Of a stretch of 64,000 nucleotides of DNA, positions 25,801 through 40,800 are shown one piece after another. The translations under genes and the position numbers were made by a program. Origin of the DNA: Synanceia verrucosa (Eukaryota > Chordata > Actinopteri > Perciformes > Synanceiidae); contig CM056561.1 in assembly GCA_029721515.1 (NCBI GenBank), positions 15,852,135-15,916,134 of the forward strand, in the 5' to 3' direction. The notes under the pieces are model-generated. The model was not told where the DNA came from, searched no databases, and was given only the letters and a program-made list of their open reading frames with translations. How positions within the stretch are numbered: the first letter of the stretch is position 1; every line of letters starts with the position of its first letter.

Positions 25801-28800
25801 TGTTTAAGGTTAAAATTGATGTAAACCATTGATTAGAAATAAATGGGTCAGTTTTTCTCATACCTACTGCTGCTGGCTCATGTCTGAGTGATATCAATTG
25901 ATCAAGCCTTTTCTGACATTCCATAATACATAATATGTAAGTAAGTATGTATGATTCATGCTGAAATTGTATCAGATGGATATCGGTATCGGCCAATACT
26001 CAGTGCTACAATATCGGTATCATATCGGGAGTGAAAAAGTTGTATCAGGACACCCTTAGAATACTGTATTGGTTGAAAAGAAGACATCTCACAACATCCC
26101 ACAAGAGGAAGGCTGCATGTGATTTGCTTTAGTCTGGCCATCTGGCGGTGGTTGTATATTGTATACTGTATATTTTTATCTGTCGGATAAAACTGCATTT
26201 TTTACACCTGCTTTAGCTAAACATTTAATTTCAGACACAATTTTTTGTGCATATTAATCACTGGAGACTATTTGTCACAAAGATTGATCCAGTTTTGCTT
26301 GAAGATATAATGTTAATCGATGATTGTCATTGTGCTGGAAAAAAAACAGGAACTGGCCCCAAAACAATACATTAATATGAAACATTTATTAAGATTGTAA
26401 TGTTGTCTGTCACTGACTTATGGAGCTATATGCTCAAGTGGAATTGAAACTGAATGATAAGGAGTTGACTGATTCTGATGCTGAATGACAGTCATTAGTT
26501 TTACACGGCCTGCCATTATTAATACAGCTATTAATGAAGTGGCACTGATTTTACAGGTATGGCCTATAGCTTGTGGAGTTAAGTTTCAAAACGAGTATGG
26601 ATCAGTTCTCATTCAAACTGCTGGTCTGGTTGGGTTCATGTACTCATTATAAAATACCAAAGGCGTACTGTAGAGCATCACCAATCCGGACACAACCCAT
26701 TGATGTCATTTCATTTGAAGTCGACAAAGCAAAGCTGAAAACTTCAATGATTCATGTGAATACATCCATCCAACAGGTTGCTTGATATAGAGCTGGTGTA
26801 AACAAGGACAGCACAGAGAGGAGGACAGAGGGCGAGAAGAGGGGTGGGTGGGAAGGAAAAGGAGAGGTGCTTACATGTTTCTCTCCTTCGATCCTTTTGT
26901 CGGCCTGTTGAACAGCCTCCAGGTACTTAAAATGCATCTCCATCAGTCGATCAACCTGGAGAGAGAATGAAACAGAAAGTGAAGGGAAGCAACATAAAAA
27001 TGACAGAGATATGAAAGGAAATGAGAGAGACAAACTAACAGCATGAATGTAATAACTGATTGTTTGTCACCTCTCTTAGATTGTTGTGGGGTGTGGTTAA
27101 ACGGAAAATAAAGAAAAGCAATTTCCCAACACGATCAATACAATTTTCAAGATGGTAATTTGCATTAATATAGAGTCAAAAATGGCACAATGTGGAAGAT
27201 GGAAATGAAACTGCAGGATGGCTGAGCGGTGAAGAAGACATGATGATTTGTACGGAAGGTAGTTTTCATCAAAAAGTCATACATCCTATTATAATGGCCT
27301 TGAGCACCCCACTGAATGAGAGATATTTTTTTGCATGTGTGAGGGGAATTGTAGCAACAGAAAAAGCAAAACTATAAAAAAGAAGTGCTTATGAAATAAC
27401 CCAGAGTGGTGTCCTCATTTTTTTTTTATATTTTCGTTCGCATATTAGCCTAAAGCAAAGCTCACAGTTACTAACTTGTTAATACTAACTGCTAATTTTT
27501 GCTAGCTAGTGGTTACCATATGGAGTAACAGCAACAGTATACTGATTGAACATTCCAATTGGGGAGTACATTAATCTATTTCCATTAATTCTTTGCTGTA
27601 GAGCATTTCTTTTTCTAAATTAGTTGTTCACTTTAACCCGACAGCCCAAATTTTCAAAGTGCATTCCCAAATTACCTAACTCACCACATTTCATGTATGT
27701 ATTAATTAAATTGATGGATTTATTTGGCAAATTAACAGATTATGTTTGCCTGTGATATGGTTAAAAAGTTTGATGATGAAATGATGAATGAGAAAATGGT
27801 GCTGAATCCAAAGGAACAAGAAGCAGCTCTGAGAGACATATTTAGGACCCGAGCCGACTGCTGCAAGCAGCGGGCGAGAGCCCTGTTGAAATGTTAGCGA
27901 TTATCTATTATTCTTTATAGCTGTTTTGGTTACAGCATACTAAACATGGTTATATGGTTATGAAATTTTGCAGGTGGTTCGGGTCTGCCAAAAATTCACG
28001 CATTTTAATAAATGTTAAAATGGACCAAAAAAATACTCAGTAGCACCCCCTTCAGTTTATCACGATCGGCGAGTATGAAAAAAAAATCGAAGCTTCGATC
28101 GATGGCAAAAAAAAAAAAAAGAATCAAAAGGCCACAAAGTTATATGTTAAAGTGTTTTTTTTTATTTAATATGTAGCTGCAAACTAACAGCAACTTCGTT
28201 CCAGTTGCATGGACGCGCGAGCCCTTTCACAATAAAAGCGCCGTGCCGGCACAGTTACTAGCAGTTTACCATTGTGTTTCCTTCAAAGCTTCGAATAAGA
28301 TTTGTTTGTAACTCTGGAGCATCGAATGTCAAAAAGGAGGTCGAAGGTCAGCACTATACTATATACTGTTATATTTGTGAATATTCCACAAGAAACCGCC
28401 ATTTCAAACCAGCAAAAAAAGATCGCAAATACAGCACTATCCTGTAACAAAACTGCCAACACTGTTCAACGCTTCAGCTTAGACATCGTGATGAAGCAAT
28501 CTGCTGGCAACCAAAAATAAGAGATACAAAAAAAAATGAAGTGAAGGAGAAGGATAAAAGAGTGGAGCGGAACGGCCAGAAGATGATGAAAACCAACCTT
28601 TTCGCAGTCATTCTCTGTGAACTTGGTGAGGAGTCGGCTTCTCTGCTGGGACTTGAGATTTCTCAGCATGGAGGCAATAATGGAGCAGACATGTTCTGAG
28701 GAAAGACAAGTGAGAAGCAAAGATAAAGCTTGGTGGTTTACATCACAGAGACAAAGCATTCTCCAATAGTTCAGTTTTATGGCAATGCTTATTAAAGTAA

Positions 28801-31800
28801 ACCGTGTATTTCCTTCTTTTTTGAAATCACTGAGTGACTCTCTCCACAAACTACTAAGCCTCCTTTATAAGATGCCATGTAAGAGCCCATTGTGTTACTC
28901 AATAAACCCAACAGTTCTAATTAACACATTACGCCCTATAGTTAAAACAGCACACTCAGAAAAACTGATCACTGCAAAGCTCATTCACACCCAAACCCAC
29001 AACCCCCCCGAGAAAGAACAAATCGATTAGCATGTGATGATTTGCAATTACACCATGCAGGCTGCTAAGCAGGGATAGAGAGAGCACAGAACAAGAGGAG
29101 GAGAAAATGTTAATGAAATTTAGAAATCAGTTTTCATTTTAGAGCGTACTGGAACATGTCTGACAGTTTTTGGCTGTGGCTGAATTACATTTCTCACAGT
29201 GATTGTCTGGCAGCTCTGGGGCCACTTAATGAGAGGGCGGTCTAAAAATATGCCAATTGACTAAATTAACAACAAAAAGAGATTAGTCTCATTAAGCACC
29301 CTTGGTAACCCAATCCATGCTATGTAAGATGTGTTAGGTCACTCAAGAGATGTCTTAGAGCATTTACCAGTAGGTGACAATCATAGTATAATATTTCTCT
29401 ATTATATTGAAGAAGCAATATACTGTGCACACGGGGGGACAGAATATAGCATTGTAAAATCTCTGGATACACAAAGTAGGGAAAAAATATAATAGGACTT
29501 TATCAACAAGAGGTCAATATCCACTCTCATCCAGGCTTTGCAGTTGCTAAGCAACAAGAGTACAGGAATCAATCCCATTTCTGCTTTTTAAAAGGGGTCG
29601 TGTTTGCTGTCAGCTCCCTTCGTGCAATCCTCTACAACCCGCAGCGCCCCTTCTCACCAGACACGAAGGCTGAGAATTCAAAAGGCTGTAACACCTGCAG
29701 TGTCAAATCTTTCAGAATATAAACCTCAACATTCATCTACATTCACATCCATCTATGTTATACATATGGTTAGCAGTGTAAAAAGGCTGGGAAATAAATA
29801 GAAACAAAAGCTGAAATCAAATGTCTACTAATTACTGCTAAATCTGCGAGCCAGAATTCTTCAACTGAAAGAACAATTATTAGTCCCACGCACATTTTTA
29901 CACTGTTCACTTATTTTTTCGACTTACCTACTTATACTGACATGTTTTTGTACTTCTTCTACTGATGCGCTTGCTTACTTATGTCAGTTTCTTATTTTTA
30001 AAAAGGCCTTTTATTGTAATGTTGCACTTTCCACATCACTGCTGTAACTAGGGATGTACCGATCCACAATTTTTTTTACTTCCCATCAGATCCCGATAAC
30101 TGAATTTGGATATCTGCCGATACCAATACTATTCTGATACCAGAGCTCTGTTTGCTTTAATATTATTATTATCCATCCATCCATTATCTACCGCTTATCC
30201 TCACATAGGGTCGCGGGGGGGCTGGAGCCTATCCCAGCTGTCTTAGGACGGAAGGCAGGGTACACCCTGGACAAGTCGCCACCTCATCGCAGGGCACATA
30301 GAGACAGACAACCACTCACACTCACACCTACCAATTTAAATTAACCAATTAACCTAATCCCCATACATGTTTTTGGATGGTGGAAGGAAGCCAGAGTACC
30401 AGGAGAGAACCCACACAGACACGGGGAGAAAATGCAAACTCCACACAGAAAAGCCCCGGGCCGGGAATCAAACCTGGTACCTTCTTGCTGTGAGGCGACA
30501 GTATTAACCACTGCACCACAGTGAAAACATGAAAAATCCCATCCTGAAAAACAAATATACAACTGAAAGGGTATAAACTTGAAATCTTTTCATAGGCGCC
30601 GTTTCTTCTAATTTCGTTTTGTGACCAGTTCTTTGAGCTTAAGTCAATGATGCGAGACTTCTTTTAAGCTTACAACAGTTTACTAAATCAAAATGTTCAA
30701 ATTGCAAGTACAAAACATCTATACAGGAGACCGACTCATTTCCGTGTAGTCACAGTCAAAGCCCGCTGCGCTCCGACCCCCCACGCCACTCAAGCGGCCT
30801 AACATCTCAGCAGAGTGATGTCATGCATGACGCCATGCACATATCAATATACAGTCAAACCTAAGAATTAACATTACTGAATAAGAAACAGTCTTTTCAA
30901 ATACACAAAATCAATCTTATACACTACAAAAATTTCCATTATGGCTCCAACACTTTAAATGTGTTTAAATTTCCACACAGTGGACATTGACTAAAGTTCA
31001 CATGCAGTCATGTCAAACTGTTATGACAAACAGATATTCTCCAAGGTCTCGCTGTTTTCCTTTTGTACAATAAGTCATTTCTTGATTCATTACGCTACAA
31101 AATCAAATGATGAGATAATAAAGCAATCCTGTCGTGTCGTGCATTATACATACTTTTCTCAATAACGTTACTTCGACCAGATCACACAACTCTTAACCAG
31201 ATACAGAGCTCAGACCGTCAGCGCTGCTCCTCTTCAGGATGTAATGACAGCAGAGACTTGTCTATCACATGGTAGCCACGCTCCAAAGCTTTGTTTTATT
31301 TTCACCATATCTGACCATAATTCAGTAAATGGAAACCCGGCTGTTTTAAAACAGCACTGAGACCAAAAACTTGTATTTATAGTGTTTAGAGAGGTAATAC
31401 AGCAGGAGAGAAAATGGTCATTTTCCCATAGACTTCAATGCAAACTGACTTCTTTTTGAAACCACCGGTATCGCCCCCTGCTGGCTGGTGGAAAGAATAC
31501 AAGTTTAGTTCCTTACATTTGGGCTTAAAATTGCCATTGATCACAAACCAACGGGTGATGTCACGATTGCTCCGTCTTTACATACAGTCTAGATTCAGCA
31601 GACAACGGGGGGAAACATGAACATTACAAAACTAGTTTGAGCCCAAGGTCCCCTTATTTTAATGCAGACAACCTTATTTCCTGTACACAATGACAAGGAG
31701 ACTAACTGCCATTTCCGAAAGGACGCTACTTTATCAACTTGATCCGAGTGGTAATTGATGTCGCCACCTCCACACCCTGCCGGAGAGGCTATCGATCGCT

Positions 31801-34800
31801 GGCTCTGGAATGTTCTCTCCAAAGAGTTTAAAAGTAAACAGCGACTGCTTCTCTGAGATTCATGAAGGGGTGGCGGAAGGATTACATCTTGGGTACAAGA
31901 TGGAGGGCAAGGCTGAGTAAAAGAGCCTTTAGAAAGGTGTCCAATCAATACTTCATTTACATGCTTTGCTTCACACTTAAATCCTAAGTATAAAAACATG
32001 GAACAAACAAGAAAACAAGCACAATTTCAATCTCTCTTTGAGACTAGCAACATTGACCACAATGACTATAAGAGCAATTACAACACAGCACTAATCAAAT
32101 GCACAATTAAGATTTTACACTCAAAATGCACGAGCGCAGTGATGTCATATATGCCTCATTTCCACTGCATGGTTCAGCTTGACTCATCTAGATTCTCTTT
32201 TGGTACCAGGTCCTTTTCTGTATTTCATTTTCTACTGCAAATAGTAATGAAACTGCGCTGGCATCATCTTCATGGCATCAAAATAACACTCACCGAAACC
32301 TTTCATTGGCAACTAAACAGAGGGTTGAATGAGGTAAAACATTTTGGGTCTTTCCTCGGTAGCGCAGCTTTTTTTTTTTTTTTTTTTTTTAAAGAAAAAA
32401 AAAAATGGTGCATTTGTGCAAGATGTTTCAAGTTTTAACTCCACCTTCTGGTACTGGCTCAGCTGGCTTGGAACCTCAACTGAGGTTGTACAACAAAAAA
32501 GAACCAATGTTCCCTTTAAGCTGCGCACATGCAAAATTGCACACTGCTCCCGCGTTCTCCACGCACAGCGTACAAACAATAAACATGACTATTAATTCTA
32601 TACAATTTTTCAACGCAACTAAAATAATTCAGTGACTAACACTGTCGAGCCAATGATATAATGTGGTTCGCATATATTCACTTTCACAGCAAATTAATGT
32701 CATTAACAGTGATTTATGTGCATATGCCACTGTTTGGTAGGTAAATGCTGCCAACCCCTTATTATGGCGAAACAAACGAGCTGTGGCACTACAAAGGGAC
32801 TTCTTTTGGAAACCACCGGTATCGCCCCCTGTTGGCTGTTGGAGAGAATGCAAGTTAAGTTACTTCCATATGGGCTTCACTGAACTGTTGCCCACTGGTT
32901 AAGCCTCACAGTTGCGTTCAATGTATACAGGAATGTCAGAATTTTCAAGCTTCAAGTCAGAATTTAAATCAGAACCCCCGTAAAGTTGGATCTCCAACTC
33001 GAAAAGTCAGAATCTTATCTCACCATCCTGATGCTGAATTCATGCTATCTGCTACTGATGTAAACAGTAGCTACATGTTTTGTTGTGTGTGTTTGTAAGG
33101 CTGGAAGTATTGGGAGCACTAAACTTTGAAGTTATATTGTTGTGAGCTCCAAGTTCTGACTTCCATTGAACACACCATAAGGTAAACTCTCCCCAGGGTC
33201 CTAAAGAGGAACAGGCAGCATCCTGTGTCGGTTGGTCATCATTGCCTGGTATGTCTACCATGATAAAGACAAACTTTTGAACGATTTGAACGATACCCAG
33301 CCCTACTGTCTTAATTCTTCCAGAGCAGGACCCCCACCCTGACATATTTTTAAAAATGTGTGATCCTGATCTGACCAGTGCGCACGTCTGATGTTGCTCA
33401 CAGTCCTCCAAGGAATGTTTGCTCGGACACATGAAAAATTAGAGGGAACATTGCCGGGAACAATCTACAACTTTTGAGTACAGTCATGCGTAAAAATGTG
33501 AAAATATCACGTCTTACAAATACAATACAGATTGATGGCCATCAATGGGCTCTACTGCTACTTATCAGATATTAATCGATTCAATGCCATGTCAGGTCAG
33601 TCCAGCTGTTCACCATGTTGCCATGTGCTGGCCTTGTGTAATCTAACAATGGCGCCAAAGGTAGAAAATCAAAGTGTTGAACATAAAAGCTACAAATGTT
33701 TGGCCAGTGATGGAAAAAAGTGAACAAAACATCACAAATGTAATGCATTTTATGGTCAATGCAATAGCTACATGGTGTTGTTGGAGCACCAAAACTTACC
33801 CAAGTTGAGGTTGAGACTTGAGGGATTTTGCATTCATATAAGACTAGGCTTTTCCAAATGCTTGCGGTCGCTCATCCTCAACTAATTCACTCCTCATCGC
33901 TGCCTCGAGGGATCCATAGCCCTACGTTAACATGCAAATAACCCTACATGGCCTGGACTCATTTATTGATTGACAGCTGATGAAAGAGCCGTGTAGTTCT
34001 GAATGACGGAGGAGAACTGATAGATGGTACTTCACGAGAGACTGGACTAAATGTGCTCTGGGGAGAGCAACCAGCCTCCCAGAACCACAGGCTAACCTTT
34101 CAGGGGTGGTGGAGAATTCATGCACTGTCTGAGGGAGCAGGAATGAATTCTGGCTTGAGAACTCTCAGAGAAAGAAGCAGGAAGTCAGGACACATGATAA
34201 GCGGTATGAGCTTACAAAGACCAGTCCCCACCAGAGGAAAGACCAAACATGAAGATGTTAATTAGATGTGTCTTTACGTGGGGATCTAACCGCAAATCTC
34301 TCCCTCTGAAATACACTAATAATAGGATTACACAGTATGACTCAGACAACACAGATTACAATCAAGCTTGAATCATTTTAAATACTACTGATCTCAAATC
34401 TGAGCCAAAGGCGCCTTGTTGCTGGGATGGGAGATGATCAAATGAGAGCTCCATTTGATTCTCTGATTTTGACTGAAAAGTGTGAAGCAAGATTCATCAT
34501 TAAATCCAGATAACCAAGTGTCGCCATTATGGGCACTTATCTAGTGTCATATATTCTGCTATGTAGTCACACTCTAAATGTCCATTTTGTTAATATTAGA
34601 GGGTAGCTACTAGTGATACAGTAATGGACTGATTAAATGCCATCTTTTATATTTGTAATGAAACTGCCATCATTCCAGCGAACAAGTATTAATAAAAGCA
34701 TCTTATTCCCACCTTCTTCCCCTGCACTGCCTGTTTTCAACACTTCAACAGAGCAACAAACTGGGAAAATGTTTGTAACCCCTAATTTCTACTGGATGCC

Positions 34801-37800
34801 GAACGATGCTGACGTCCGTCGACATCTGTCGGCCGTCATCCGTCAATACCCACAAGATCCGCCTGCTGCAGCTCCGCCGGACAGCTGGAATCACAAGATT
34901 CGCTGAATTCATGCACCGTGTGCCGATGTCCGACAAAAACAGAAGCTCTGTCGATTTGTTTTTTTGAAATTGACACATTAATCTGAATGGAAACGTACTG
35001 GGTCCGACAAAACTTAAGGAGTAATACAGATCTATTTGCAGGCCTCACTCATTATCTGATTTGGATGTACATTAGAAAAAATAGGGTCATGACGAGGGCC
35101 TTCGCTATACCCAAAAGTGTTGATGTGACATTCAAAACATCAACTATAAAAGTTCTTTCCCTTCCCGGAGCCTCTCCCTTGTGCGCTCTCTCTCCCTCGA
35201 CCAAACAAACTGTCACATGCACACAAAGAAACCTTCTTTAGAGCTGGAGCTGTGACTATTGTGCCTCGCCGTGTAAATTAGTTGTTTACTTCTGCTCCCT
35301 CTCACCCCCGCTCGCATCATTAGCTGCCTAAATATAATAACCGGCTGCCACCAATTTCCATCATGCAACCTAATTTCACTGGCAATGATGAGAACATCCA
35401 CCAATAAACCAAGACCCTAAAAAAACAAGGTGAAATGCGGTGACAAAAAAAAATAATAAGCAGAGAAATGTTATTTGCTGTTTGGATATTTTTGTCTTCT
35501 TCATTTCCATCTACTTATCATGTCTCTATTAATTATGTTGGTCTTTATGCTAATATGGCCTGGCAATCCCTGGTCATTTGGGCTGTCTCAATTTCAGAAA
35601 GGATTTCATGGGGATCAATCTATGCACCGAGGTTTGCGACAGCAAAATGAAAGTGAGAGCGACATAGTGCTAAGTATAGAAGGACAGAGAGGTCCCTACC
35701 TCCTAATTACTTTTGTTTGAAGGAGCTGATAGTTAATTAATCTACAGTGTTATTGTGTTATTCTGGAGAACAACTTGATTCACAACATTTTTAATTAGCA
35801 GTCTGAGAAAATGGGTTCAGTCAATGCAACTTATATTATGACAGTCATCTCATTACACCCTATAGCAGTTAGAAAAATCAATGGCGACATGATGAGAAAT
35901 AATACAGTGGCTGCATTAATTATGGAAAAGTCATTCCAAACTTATATTACGTTAATATGTGCATATTTAATTGCTGACTTTGTCTGTTGCCGACTGTTAA
36001 TTTGTATGGTTCAATGCAAGCTAATCGGCTCGATGATGTATGTCTGTACTGCACTCTCTAGAGACACCACCATTACTGCGGTGGTACAGCCCAAGTAAAC
36101 GCAGCACCACTTACAATGACAGCACAAATGGTTGAAATGATCAGAGAGCAAATTCTGCATGTTGGACAATATCTGCTACTGGTGTGTATGTACCATGTAC
36201 CTGAATTAATCGTGAACCTGTATTAGTTTCTGATAATGTGTTACAATGTGTTACCTTGCTCAGTAAATAATACTTTTCCTCACCTTTTTTGGTGTGTATT
36301 CAGTACTGCTGTGCTGCATCTTTGAATTACTGACCTAACCTGTTATATTTGATCACCTGATTAATTAACAAATTGTAGCTAATATCCGATACTCGTTTTT
36401 TTAGCTCATATCGGACCGATATCCCGAACTCAAACCATCTCTTTTAGCACTAACGGGAGTTTGTTTTCACATTTTCTATTTTATGATTATAAATCAAGGA
36501 AATCCATCCATGATTTCTTGCACTGTTATCAAATTTAATGCATTCCTACTGTTACATATTTAATGCACTCTGTACTTATTTGCACTTACTCATGTCCCCC
36601 TCGACTTCTTTTTCTGAGATTTATTTCATTGCCAACAACTGCGTCAGTAAATGTTGTGCATATAAGAAAAAAAGAACCCTGAACCTGAAATGTGCTCTTA
36701 GAACATGAGTGTCTCATAAGGATGTATTAAAATTCATACTTAATCATTTGCAGCTAACAAGACACCTAGCTGTGCAGGGCCAGATTGAAATATAAATCAC
36801 ATAACTAAAAGTATTTGATTATATTTGAACTTGTAGTAGTACAGACACATTTTTATTTAGCTTCCAAGCACAAGGTGACAACAAACGGAGCAGCTGAGGC
36901 CAGCATCATACTGATTTTCACCTCTCCAAAAAATACTCCATCATCATGGTGTGGTTCTCAAGATATAGTCTGGGTTGAGAAACACACCCAGAGCTAGACC
37001 ACACCTGCCAAACCTCACAGGGAGAAAGAGCTTTTACAGGGTGGTCTTGCACGTATCTCTTGCACTAAAAGTATGTCTGTCTTGCCAGGGACTTCAACAC
37101 ACAGGGGGCGAGGTTTAACTGTTAGGACGGGTTATCGTTGCTACTCTTCCTCCTGCTACTCGAGGAGTGTCAAAGGTTAATTCATCCAATCCCTGCGTGA
37201 GACGGGACACAATGGAAGACAATTTGTTCTCTTCTGCAGGGTTGGGAAGTCCCACCGAATGAATCAAACTTAATTAATACAGACAGAGAGAGAGAGGAAG
37301 AGTTGCGCATTTTAGATGTTAAGTAATCAAATAAAGAGTAGAGAAATGGACAGGGTTTCTGCATCTCTCTCTCCATTTTATTCTCTTGCCCTTAAACACA
37401 TGACCATCATATCCTTTTCTCTCTCTGGCTCTTGTTTGCACTTTCTATCTCTCACTCAGAGACAAGAAAGGTTTGAGAGCGCAGGCAGGAAAATCAATCA
37501 AGATTGGATTGATAGTGTAAACTGACAGGCCAAAGAGGCAGCAAACTGTGATACATGAGCAGATTAGGGTAGAGTGTGCCTGCTTGACACGGGAGCAACT
37601 ACACGTTGCAGAAAACTAAAAGCAGGAAGAATCAACCAGTAATGATTAGTGCAATCACTTAAATTAGTATGGTCAGAAAACTAAAGATTTCTTAGGCAAC
37701 CAATTACACAAATTGTGACATTGGAAGGATACTGGAAAAGTGGGCCAAACGCTGCCAAACAAAATCTTCACCATCAGTGCCTCTTGCATAATCACATTCA

Positions 37801-40800
37801 CATTCTAAAGTCTATATAGATGGTACATGGAACCTTAATCTGTCAAAGGCAACTGGTATCATTTTGCCCCACTGGTTTGTTGTTATATTTAGTTCGCTTA
37901 TTATGGTATTTCCCTGAAAAATAGTACAATGACATCATCATAGCTTCCACTTCTTGATCCAACAGATCACACTTACATACTGTAGAGGCCTTTTCAGCTA
38001 ACTGCTGCATTCAGGAAGAAATTATGTCTGCTATTGCCTTGATCAAATTAATGACTGACCTTCATGCTCCTTCTCTGAAGTACCAGTTTTCTTCATCTTC
38101 TTGGGGGTTTTCATGAAAAGTGGAAAGATGGTTCGCAAGCCCAGGATGTCCACAAACTTATGACAGTTATCCGCTCCCTCTGGTCCAATCATCCCATGGT
38201 CCAGGACCTTCATAGCACTGGTTCGGGACATTTTCTTTTCTCTAAAGCAGAGAAAGGAATCGGTGTAGAGAGAGTTACTTAATATTTCAACAACATGTAC
38301 ACTGCCTGGAGGTAAAATTTTTGTGAATCATTTTTGAATCTTGCATGGCAATTTATGGGTTTAGTTGCGAGTAGAGGGCAAAACAAATGGAATTTGGACA
38401 GAAAGTGGTGCTTCTGGTGAAACTGGCTTCTAATCTCCTCCAGATAAAACAAGAATGGAACAAGGTAAAAACAAACAGCTTTTTTCATGATGAAAAAGAG
38501 AGTCTCTTCTCTCATTTGAGCTATTCTGTGTTTTCAGAGTGATGGTAAAAAGTATTCTGTGCATCATTAAATATGACTCAAAATGGCTAAAAACACTGTC
38601 ACAGGGCATTTTCAGTGTTAAAAAAGGTTGGCACTCAATGAGTTAAATGAATTACTGTCAACATGTACTTAATCTGTACTAATTTGAGTTTATACCTTCA
38701 TCCCAGCATGAGCTGAGCATGCCTCTACTTGTTACTAATTATTGTCATCATGAGCCACACAACATTTGAACAACATTATGGAAACTTATATAAAATATAG
38801 AACTGTAACCAAGATCAAATAAGCAACTATTTCCATATGTATTCTAAAAACATGTTCAACGCAGCAAACAAATTAAGACAATGCACTACTAAAACAAAAG
38901 ATGGCAAATGTGTGTTCTGTCAAACAAATAAATTGTAGTTATATTCATCTATTCTCCATCATCAAATTACGGTAAGAGGGACCAACTGCTTCATGCTCCG
39001 TCTACACCCCTCACCCCAACTCCATGCCTCCTCTCGGGAAATGTAGCCGTCTGTCACGGTGTCACTTCCTCCATTTCCACCAATGACAGATGACAGTGTT
39101 TATCTCAGAGGAGGGACACATATTTCAGGCAGTTGAGCTTGGTTTTCCAGGCAGACACATTAAATATGATGGACGGCTGGTAGAGGCCGGGGGGAGCGAT
39201 ACACAGTGTACTTTCCGAAGGGAAACTAGGCAATTCAGTTGGGAGACAGGTGACTTAACTCACCACTCCTGTGTCGTGAACTATGCTACCGCCAGTGTCT
39301 AGTGAGAGCAGGCATGACAGCAACAGTAAGTTTTTGATTAGACTCAAATTTTAAGTCTGAGACCCAAAGACAGGCCCTGGCTGAAACATTAATTCACCTG
39401 CACCGACTGACGTGATCCAGTCCAAAGTCTGACCAAAAACATTCTCAGATACGATCAGAAACTTTTTTTTGTTAAACTACTGGTATACTCACCATGAAGT
39501 GAAATGAACTTGGACATCTGTAAAAATGGCAGCAGTACATCAAAGTTTTAAGAGGAGGTCTAGACAGACAAACAATTTAGCTGTGACGGGAATTCATCAA
39601 GACGGCAGTCAATCCGTACGTAGCACAAGGCTGAAAAGGCCTGATAGGAATTGAAATGGAGTTTTTGATGGAAACCTAATAAATGTGTCTCTGAGAGTGG
39701 ATAATTTCTCTGTGAGATGAATAAAGTAAGCATCTATCTATTGGTTTTTTTTTTCATTAAATATATTATGTTCCTCTCTTGTTTGTTTTTTATTGCCACC
39801 CCATTGTGTCCCGTGAGAAAGCAAGAGCTTAAAATTACAAAGAAAAAAATGAAGGAACTTCTGTGACTTAAATGGACACTCAAGTGTTTTAGCAGAGCAC
39901 TTCTTTAAAGTTGGGGGCACACAGATAGACAAAAAAAAATCTGGATCCTATATTGCCCATAACTTTGCCAAACTTAATTTGTCACACTTAAAATAAATAC
40001 AACCTCATGCTGTGTCATTCACGTCTACACACTGATTTTATGAAATAACACATAAACAACAATTTAAATGCCTAGATAAAGACAATTGCATTCATGTATA
40101 ACAATCACTTAGGAAATAGCAAACTGAACCGCACAATGACTACAACTCATGCTAGTAGGACGAAAGCCAATTAGGTGTTAGCAGCAGGTGGCCAGCATAG
40201 CAGAGTCATGCAGTGTGTTTGACAACTAATGGCACTTTTCCACTACACAGCAACGGCACAGTACGGCACAGTACTGCACGGTACGGCTCCATTGCCACTG
40301 AGTACCTCATAGTACCTCCTCGGCGTGGACGGGGTCGTCATAGGGCAGCACGAAACTGCCATGACGTCATTTACACGTGACAGAAAACCGGGAAGAAGAA
40401 CAACACCAACATCACAAACAATGGAAGACAGCGACGCAATCATGTATGCTCGCTCTGTGGCTTTTTGTTACACAGAGTGAAATAGCAGGGTCGAGTTGTG
40501 TGTTGGCTCTTACAGTCTAGTCAGACGTCGCGCATCCAATGACGCTTCCAATGACGACACTCGTTGGCCAATCAGCCGAAGGCAGTCGGCTGACTTTACT
40601 GCTTAGAACCAGGACGGAGGTACGAAAAAATACCTAGCCTGTGGAAAAGCACCACAGGTCTAATACATCTAACAGGGCCAACAACTACCACAACTAAACA
40701 CACAGCAGTTTCTGCTTTTAGGAGGGGTTTCACAGTCATGAAGCACTACACAGTGAGTATATTGCTTATTATAGTAGATATTGCGTGAGACTGTGGTGGT

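Larger units (their letters stand above)
11103..26874 (-). other. CTNNBL1 intron 13 (15.8 kb, longest in window)
   Basis: Holds several inverted-repeat elements (13.5-14.3, 18.1-18.7, 19.25-20.18 and 25.6-26.06 kb), a tRNA-like SINE head at 13.04 kb, and TA, TG and CA microsatellites at 16.4, 17.1, 17.5 and 22.7 kb. I found no coding exon. The open frames here are short or low in complexity. Confidence 0.8.
32505..33453. mobile_element. Inverted-repeat element (CAATGTTCCCTTTAA ends) with nested modules
   Basis: The left end is CAATGTTCCCTTTAAGC. The right end, reverse complemented, is CAATGTTCCCTCTAATTTT. The GCGCACATGCAAAATTGCAC segment after the left end is typical of a teleost family I have seen often. 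It contains modules G and F. Confidence 0.6.
28696..38059 (-). other. CTNNBL1 intron 11 (9.4 kb)
   Basis: Contains a reverse-strand SINE (30171-30523), a decayed inverted-repeat element (32155-32500), and a 0.95-kb element (32505-33453) carrying nested repeat modules. A CpG- and CGTC-rich stretch near 34.80-35.00 kb may be another repeat. I recognise nothing in the remainder. Confidence 0.8.

Noticed and set aside
27781..27900. Short coding-like stretch after a GAGAAAATGG word
   Set aside because: No splice sites or family match. The neighbouring words match a dispersed repeat.
28302..28520. 72-residue open frame and a nearby CxxC-like peptide suggesting a transposase zinc finger
   Set aside because: Too short and interrupted. 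The similarity to a hAT zinc finger is not convincing without a search.
30600..30960. Possible LTR retrotransposon end in intron 11
   Set aside because: No paired long terminal repeat, primer site or gag/pol reading could be shown.
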